Below, piece by piece: positions 63,690 through 64,000 of a stretch of DNA of 64,000 bases (positions are counted from its first letter, which is position 1; the number at the start of each line of letters is the position of its first letter). Source of the DNA: Zerene cesonia (Eukaryota; Arthropoda; Insecta; Lepidoptera; Pieridae); assembly GCF_012273895.1 (NCBI RefSeq), contig NC_052120.1:4340001-4404000 (forward strand), given 5' to 3'. The translations under genes were made by a program, and so were the position numbers. Under the pieces are notes generated by a model. The model saw only the letters and a list, made by a program, of their open reading frames with translations, was not told the DNA's origin and did no database searches.

Positions 63690-64000
63690 TATCTTTAAAC
63701 GAGCAATTCTTATATATATATATAATTGGAATCTCGGAATCGGCTCCAACGATTTTCATGAAATTTAGTATATAGGGGGTTTCGGGGGCGATAAATAAAA
63801 AGCTAGGAATTTTTTTTAGAAAATGTCATATTCGTATCGACTTAAACTTACTTTTTTAACAAATAGGAGGCGTTTGAGTAGTCCCAATTTATTATGACTC
63901 TTCCTGACATCTATTGGCGAATAATAATACTATAAATGCGAAAGTTTGTGAGGATGGATGCATATGTATGTGTGCGTCTGTTACTCTTTCACTCAAAAAC
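63690..64000 (-). repeat. Family C/D repeat, minus orientation, cut by window end
   Basis: The reverse complement of the element at 61981-62385: ATTGGAATCTCGGAATCGGC, TAGGGGGTTTCGGGGGCGAT and GACATCTATTGGCGAATAAT. The family C part follows (TATAAATGCGAAAGTTTGTG and GTTACTCTTTCACTCAAAAA). It shows the undeleted junction between the two parts. Confidence 0.8.

Overview
This is nuclear genomic DNA of a lepidopteran insect (moth or butterfly). The genes are AT-rich and intron-rich, with GT-AG introns and orthologues of insect proteins. The non-coding space is full of repeats typical of Lepidoptera: tRNA-derived SINEs ending in (GAT)n, poly-A LINE/SINE 3' ends, and elements that start ACTAGCTG and end near TTAGTAGGAT. 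Other remnants come from mariner, hAT and Penelope-like elements. Three blocks of exactly 1000 N (4706-5705, 17437-18436, 45355-46354) are scaffold gaps. The species cannot be named from the sequence.

Layout. (1) 847-21821, minus strand: the 5' six coding exons of the nuclear receptor dissatisfaction (dsf, NR2E group), including a 10-nt first coding exon and the complete DNA-binding domain. Most of the ligand-binding domain lies before base 1. (2) 21822-28406: putative dsf promoter and upstream region, with repeats and GC-rich islands. (3) 28407-33694, minus: a complete nine-exon aminoacylase-1-like M20 peptidase with a signal peptide. (4) 34279-44196, minus: two tandem BTB-FLYWCH genes of the mod(mdg4) type. 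An intron of the first holds a hAT-type MITE and two tRNA-like units in opposite orientation. (5) 44197-48023: repeats and a gap. (6) 48024-49825, plus: L-2-hydroxyglutarate dehydrogenase. (7) 50866-51804, minus: PGAP2. (8) 54332-58414, plus: a CCDC191-like coiled-coil protein. (9) 59370-61523, minus: a ZDHHC23-like membrane protein whose DHHC catalytic motif is lost. (10) 61524-64000: nested repeats, including an inverted pair around a roughly 0.8-kb repeat that also occurs at 52.2-53.1 kb.

I rebuilt the spliced genes by hand from splice sites and family resemblance. In every complete model the exon lengths sum to an intact frame: 430, 350, 338, 443, 254, 719 and 266 aa. The genes do not form one pathway. 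They are unrelated neighbours, apart from the tandem BTB-FLYWCH pair. Functions come from family knowledge recalled without a database search.

The observations most worth following are the palmitoyltransferase homologue with a 14-residue loss in its zinc-binding core and Ser in place of the catalytic Cys; the apparently secreted aminoacylase; the tRNA-like unit between 68-bp perfect inverted arms; and the GC-rich, possibly regulatory islands in and upstream of dsf.
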